In this document: piece after piece, positions 5,964 through 7,983 of the stretch
Layout of the letters: each line of letters opens with the position of its first letter
Numbering within the stretch: position 1 is the stretch's first letter
NCBI GenBank assembly: GCA_002395155.1
Contig: DGWD01000019.1
Coordinates: 1-7,983, forward strand
Length of the DNA stretch: 7,983 nucleotides
From: Treponema sp. UBA4267
Lineage (GTDB): Bacteria > Spirochaetota > Spirochaetia > Treponematales > Treponemataceae
Direction of reading: 5' to 3'
Translations under genes and position numbers: made by a program
The notes under the pieces: generated by a model
Seen by the model: the letters and a program-made list of their open reading frames with translations, nothing else
What the model was told of the DNA's origin: nothing
Databases searched by the model: none

Positions 5964-5988
5964 TGGCCCCATAATAAATTTTCAAAAA

Positions 5989-5994
5989 AAGGAG
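5989..5994 (+). promoter_or_regulatory. Ribosome binding site that fixes the DUF1653 gene start
   Basis: AAGGAG is only 2 nt from the ATG at 5997 but 8 nt from the in-frame ATG at 6003, so 6003 is the likely start. A longer frame reaching back to 5913 runs through the hairpin block and has no family support. Confidence 0.65.
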
Positions 5995-6002
5995 ACATGA
6001 CG

Positions 6003-6242
6003 ATGGAAGAACGCGAAGTAAAAATCCACGGAATATATAAGCATTTTAAGAACAAGTACTACATCGTTGAAGATGTGGCTTTTCATTCGGAAACCAAGGA
6101 AGAATATGTGGTCTACCGCAGGCTTTATGGAGACAATTCGCTTTGGATTCGGGAGAAGGAAATGTTTTTGTCCGAGGTGGACCACGAGAAGTACCCTGAT
6201 GTGCAGCAAAAGTGGCGCTTTGAGCTGGTGGATGAAGTGTAA
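6003..6242 (+). CDS. DUF1653 domain-containing protein
   Basis: The 79-residue product is essentially one DUF1653 domain: GIYKHFKNKYYIVEDVAFHSET (10-31), EEYVVYRRLYG (33-43), LWIREKEMF (47-55) and a C-terminal WRFELV. Proteins of this family are small, soluble and of unknown function. They often act as stand-alone genes in bacterial core or accessory DNA. The stop codon is followed immediately, without any gap, by the ATG of the DUF72 gene, so the two are almost certainly cotranscribed and translationally coupled. Codon use is less AT-biased than in the toxin-KAP operon, which suggests that this gene belongs to the resident chromosome rather than the accessory insert. Family is confident; function is unknown. 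Confidence 0.87.
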   Translation: MEEREVKIHGIYKHFKNKYYIVEDVAFHSETKEEYVVYRRLYGDNSLWIREKEMFLSEVDHEKYPDVQQKWRFELVDEV

Positions 6243-7049
6243 ATGGCAGACCTGTTAATCGGCACTAGCGGATATGATTACCCGGAATGGAAGGGAGTCT
6301 TTTATCCGCAGGATTTGAAACGGAAGGATTTTCTCTCTTATTATGCAACACAGTTCAATGCACTGGAGTTGAATAATACCTTTTATAACATGCCGACAGC
6401 TGAAAGATTGATGAGTTTTTATGAGCGGTCTGAAGGCCGGCTAAACTTCAGCGTGAAGGCGAACAGGCTTCTGACTCATGAAATTACGAGCGGCTGGCAG
6501 GTGGCTGCTGAGGATTTCAAGAAGGCTGTTACACCTTTACAGGAAAAGGGCTGTCTTTCTGCGCTACTTTTCCAGTTGCCGGAAAGTTTTCATTACACAC
6601 CTGATAACAGGATTTACCTTGCTAAGCTGATAGAGGAGTTTGAAGGATTTCCTGTAGTGATAGAGTTCCGTCATAAGGAATGGATTCGTCCGTCTGTATT
6701 TGAAGGTCTTGAAAAACGTGATGCTGGAATTGTATTTTGTGATATGCCTCAGTTAAAAAATCTTCCGGATGGTAGTGCGGTAAATACGCCTTTTATTGGG
6801 AGCAATGCTTATATCCGGCTTCATGGACGAAACGAAGGAGCGTGGTACGCAACAGGAGATTCACCAAATGGGTCAGCCCGCTATTGTTATGATTATTCTG
6901 ATGATGAGCTTTCACAGTTCGTGCCGGTCGTGATTAAGGCTGGGGGCGAAGGAAAGAAAGTTCAGATTTACTTCAATAATCATCCGAACGGGAGCGGAGC
7001 AAAGAATGCAGCAAAGTTGAAAAAGATGATTGAAGAGGTCTCAAAATGA
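6243..7049 (+). CDS. DUF72 (YecE-like) TIM-barrel protein
   Basis: This full-length 268-residue protein has the DUF72 landmarks in order: LIGTSGYDYPEWKGVFYP (5-22), FNALELNNTFYNMP (38-51), FSVKANRLLTH (69-79), LLFQLPESF (108-116), VVIEFRHKEW (138-147), YIRLHGR (190-196) and the C-terminal FNNHPNGSGAKNAAKLK (244-260). The family adopts a TIM-barrel-like fold related to sugar-phosphate isomerases and endonuclease IV. The real substrate is not known. It starts directly after the DUF1653 stop and its TGA overlaps the ATG of the next gene (ATGA at 7046-7049), so a three-gene coupled unit was once present. No missing conserved segment is seen. Confidence 0.92.
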   Translation: MADLLIGTSGYDYPEWKGVFYPQDLKRKDFLSYYATQFNALELNNTFYNMPTAERLMSFYERSEGRLNFSVKANRLLTHEITSGWQVAAEDFKKAVTPLQEKGCLSALLFQLPESFHYTPDNRIYLAKLIEEFEGFPVVIEFRHKEWIRPSVFEGLEKRDAGIVFCDMPQLKNLPDGSAVNTPFIGSNAYIRLHGRNEGAWYATGDSPNGSARYCYDYSDDELSQFVPVVIKAGGEGKKVQIYFNNHPNGSGAKNAAKLKKMIEEVSK

Positions 7050-7224
7050 AAGTAATAGTCAGTTCCTGCCTGGCCGGGAACAATTGCAAATACAACGGCT
7101 GAAATAATTTCAATCAGAAGATGATAGAACTTTCTCTGGTAACAAAATCCCGGGCCACGGACTTTTTGCAGAGCTTTGCATTAAGGCTGGTTATAAGGTT
7201 TTGGATATTGAGGAATATTCTTGA
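7046..7224 (+). pseudogene. DUF523 gene, truncated remnant
   Basis: The start reads MKVIVSSCLAGNNCKYNG, the characteristic N-terminus of DUF523 proteins with its paired cysteines, but then meets TGA (7100-7102) where the family has glycine (GG-NN), consistent with a GGA-to-TGA change. The frame continues beyond the stop with NNFNQKMIELSL. After about 7140 the similarity shifts to another frame, which reads PGHGLFAELCIKAGYKVLDIEEYS and ends at TGA 7222-7224. That is the usual C-terminus of the family. Normal members have about 150 residues, so roughly half of the gene, the central part, has been deleted with a frameshift. The ATGA overlap with the DUF72 gene shows it was once the third gene of that operon. 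Confidence 0.82.
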
Positions 7225-7248
7225 TTTTTCAAGAAACATAATTATAAT
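7221..7248 (+). promoter_or_regulatory. Promoter of the ATPase_2-family gene
   Basis: TTGATT (7221-7226) and a perfect TATAAT (7243-7248) are separated by 16 nt. Transcription would start near 7255, at the left arm of the inverted repeat 7254-7292, and give a leader of about 65 nt. The -35 overlaps the end of the DUF523 remnant. Confidence 0.6.
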
Positions 7249-7253
7249 GTAAG

Positions 7254-7292
7254 TTAACCGAAATGGATTTCGCCTAAATACATTTCGGTTAA
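7254..7292. repeat. Perfect 12-bp inverted repeat in the ATPase gene leader
   Basis: TTAACCGAAATG (7254-7265) and CATTTCGGTTAA (7281-7292) are exact complements with a 15-nt spacer. The left arm can also pair with the spacer (CGAAAT 7259-7264 with ATTTCG 7267-7272), so two mutually exclusive hairpins are possible. There is no T-tract to make it a plain terminator: A-rich sequence follows on the plus strand. It lies at the predicted transcription start, which suits an operator or a leader RNA switch. Confidence 0.6.
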
Positions 7293-7319
7293 AACAATTT
7301 TGATTAATCGAGGTTAGCC

Positions 7320-7983
7320 ATGCAGGAAACTTTTAGAGGAAGAACAACAGAACTTAGAATACTGGAAAATAAATTCCAGAAAAAAGGCTTTGTCATGACT
7401 ATCCTGTACGGAAGACGCAGAATCGGTAAAACAAGGCTAATAAATAAATTTATTAGCAGCCACGACTGTAAGTGCATTTCTTTTACTGCTGTTGAACGTG
7501 GTGAAGCTGAATTGCTTTCAATGCTTACAGAATCAGTGCTTAACGCTGTATCTCCTGATTTGCTTGGAACAGTTACTTTTAATTCTTTTGAAAAACTCTT
7601 TGACTTTATTGGAAAACAGGCAGAAAAGGAAAGAATAATATTTTTTATAGATGAGTATCCTTACCTTGCAAAACAGTGCCCTTATATCCAGTCTGTACTT
7701 CAGAAGCAGATAGATACAAACTGGAAGAAGGGGAAAATGTTTTTTATAATATGCGGTTCTCTTGTAAGTTTTATGAAAGACGAAGTTCTCGCAGAATCAG
7801 CTCCACTGCATGGAAGAAGCGATCTGGAACTTAAGCTCCGTTCTTTTAATTATCTTGAAACTGCTGATTTTCTAGCTCCGTACTCAAATGAAGAAAAAGC
7901 TATCTGCTATGGTCTTACAAATGGAGTTGCAAAATATATAGAACAGTTTGATACAAAGCTTTCACTTGAAGAAAATATAATCA
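7320..7983 (+). CDS. AAA-type ATP-binding protein (ATPase_2 / archaeal ATPase-like), 3' end outside window
   Basis: The frame is open from ATG 7320 to the window end (221 full codons). The N-terminus FRGRTTELRILENKF is followed by Walker A GRRRIGKT (31-38). FFIDEYPYLAK has the Walker B acidic pair at D111/E112, and IICGSLVSFM and LHGRSDLELKLRSF follow. This order is typical of the ATPase_2 family, which often carries a C-terminal DUF234 nuclease-like domain. That part would lie beyond the window and cannot be checked. Full-length members are usually about 450 residues. A GAGG ribosome site (7310-7313) is 6 nt before the ATG, and the gene has its own promoter and a palindromic leader. The family's role is poorly defined; many copies per genome are common. 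Family confidence is high. Confidence 0.85.
   Translation, partial: MQETFRGRTTELRILENKFQKKGFVMTILYGRRRIGKTRLINKFISSHDCKCISFTAVERGEAELLSMLTESVLNAVSPDLLGTVTFNSFEKLFDFIGKQAEKERIIFFIDEYPYLAKQCPYIQSVLQKQIDTNWKKGKMFFIICGSLVSFMKDEVLAESAPLHGRSDLELKLRSFNYLETADFLAPYSNEEKAICYGLTNGVAKYIEQFDTKLSLEENII

Larger units (their letters stand above)
5695..5988. other. Non-coding block of successive hairpins, GC-richer than its left neighbour
   Basis: After the KAP stop the first 45 bases are AT-rich with a T6 run (5701-5706). From about 5740 composition changes sharply: bases 5761-5820 hold 34 G+C, against 18 in a sampled 60 of the preceding operon. No protein frame with recognisable content is present. In order it contains the palindrome GACTTAAGTC (5740-5749), a GCGAGCGTGAGCGAG stretch (5771-5785), and short hairpins GCCG/CGGC (5811-5825) and CTGC/GCAG (5844-5854). 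These are followed by A5CAGT/ACTGT5 (5858-5882), CGA/TCG (5885-5893) and TTTTTGACC/GGTCAAAAA (5926-5963). This could be an intergenic palindromic repeat family, a structured RNA or a composite terminator. I cannot decide between them from one copy. Confidence 0.55.

Noticed and set aside
5740..5970. tRNA, tmRNA or CRISPR array in the GC-rich block
   Set aside because: No T-arm-like or cloverleaf arrangement is visible, and the hairpins differ in sequence and spacing, so there are no regular repeats and spacers.
5913..6002. Longer 5' extension of the DUF1653 frame to 5913
   Set aside because: The added 30 residues come from the hairpin block, match nothing in the family, and the AAGGAG site points to ATG 6003.
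7100..7102. UGA read as selenocysteine or tryptophan in the DUF523 frame
   Set aside because: The family has glycine there, and the downstream part is also deleted and frameshifted, so simple gene decay explains it.

Overview
This 7,983-base window looks like an accessory, defence-type region of an AT-rich bacterial chromosome joined to a more ordinary chromosomal segment. The coding style (clear Shine-Dalgarno sites, AT-rich codons) and the gene set (RhuM/HsdS remnants, HigBA, DUF1653, DUF72, DUF523) suggest an anaerobic host-associated bacterium. A Treponema-like spirochaete is my best guess, but that is only an impression, because no rRNA, tRNA or lineage marker is present.

Layout. (1) 1-1270: the remains of a type I restriction-modification locus. 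It holds a RhuM-family gene cut by the window's left edge, then an hsdS specificity gene broken by a deletion with frameshift, a CAG-to-TAG nonsense change and loss of its 3' part. (2) 1296-1731: a lone DUF2188 gene on the minus strand, with a hairpin at its 3' end and two terminator-like hairpins (plus-strand sense) beyond its 5' end. (3) 1834-5694: a compact four-gene plus-strand operon with a near-consensus promoter and a palindromic operator at the first start codon. Its genes are a HigB/RelE-type toxin, a HigA-type antitoxin fused to an ImmA/IrrE zinc peptidase, an unrecognised 316-residue protein, and a KAP-type P-loop NTPase. Spacings are 15, 11 and -23 nt. (4) 5740-5963: a GC-richer non-coding block made of successive short hairpins. 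(5) 6003-7224: a coupled cluster of DUF1653, DUF72 (YecE-like) and a dead DUF523 gene. (6) 7221-7983: a promoter, a perfect 12-bp inverted repeat, and the start of an ATPase_2-family AAA gene that leaves the window.

How the parts may work together. The four-gene operon is the most interesting unit. In classical HigBA modules the antitoxin binds the toxin and represses the shared promoter. Here the antitoxin carries a metallopeptidase domain, and two more genes follow on the same strand, one of them a KAP NTPase, a class that includes phage-exclusion proteins such as PifA. A reasonable hypothesis is an anti-phage or addiction system in which the peptidase-antitoxin senses a trigger and the downstream pair takes part in the response. 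That is inference from gene order and family membership. The decaying restriction locus beside it fits a hotspot with turnover of defence genes.
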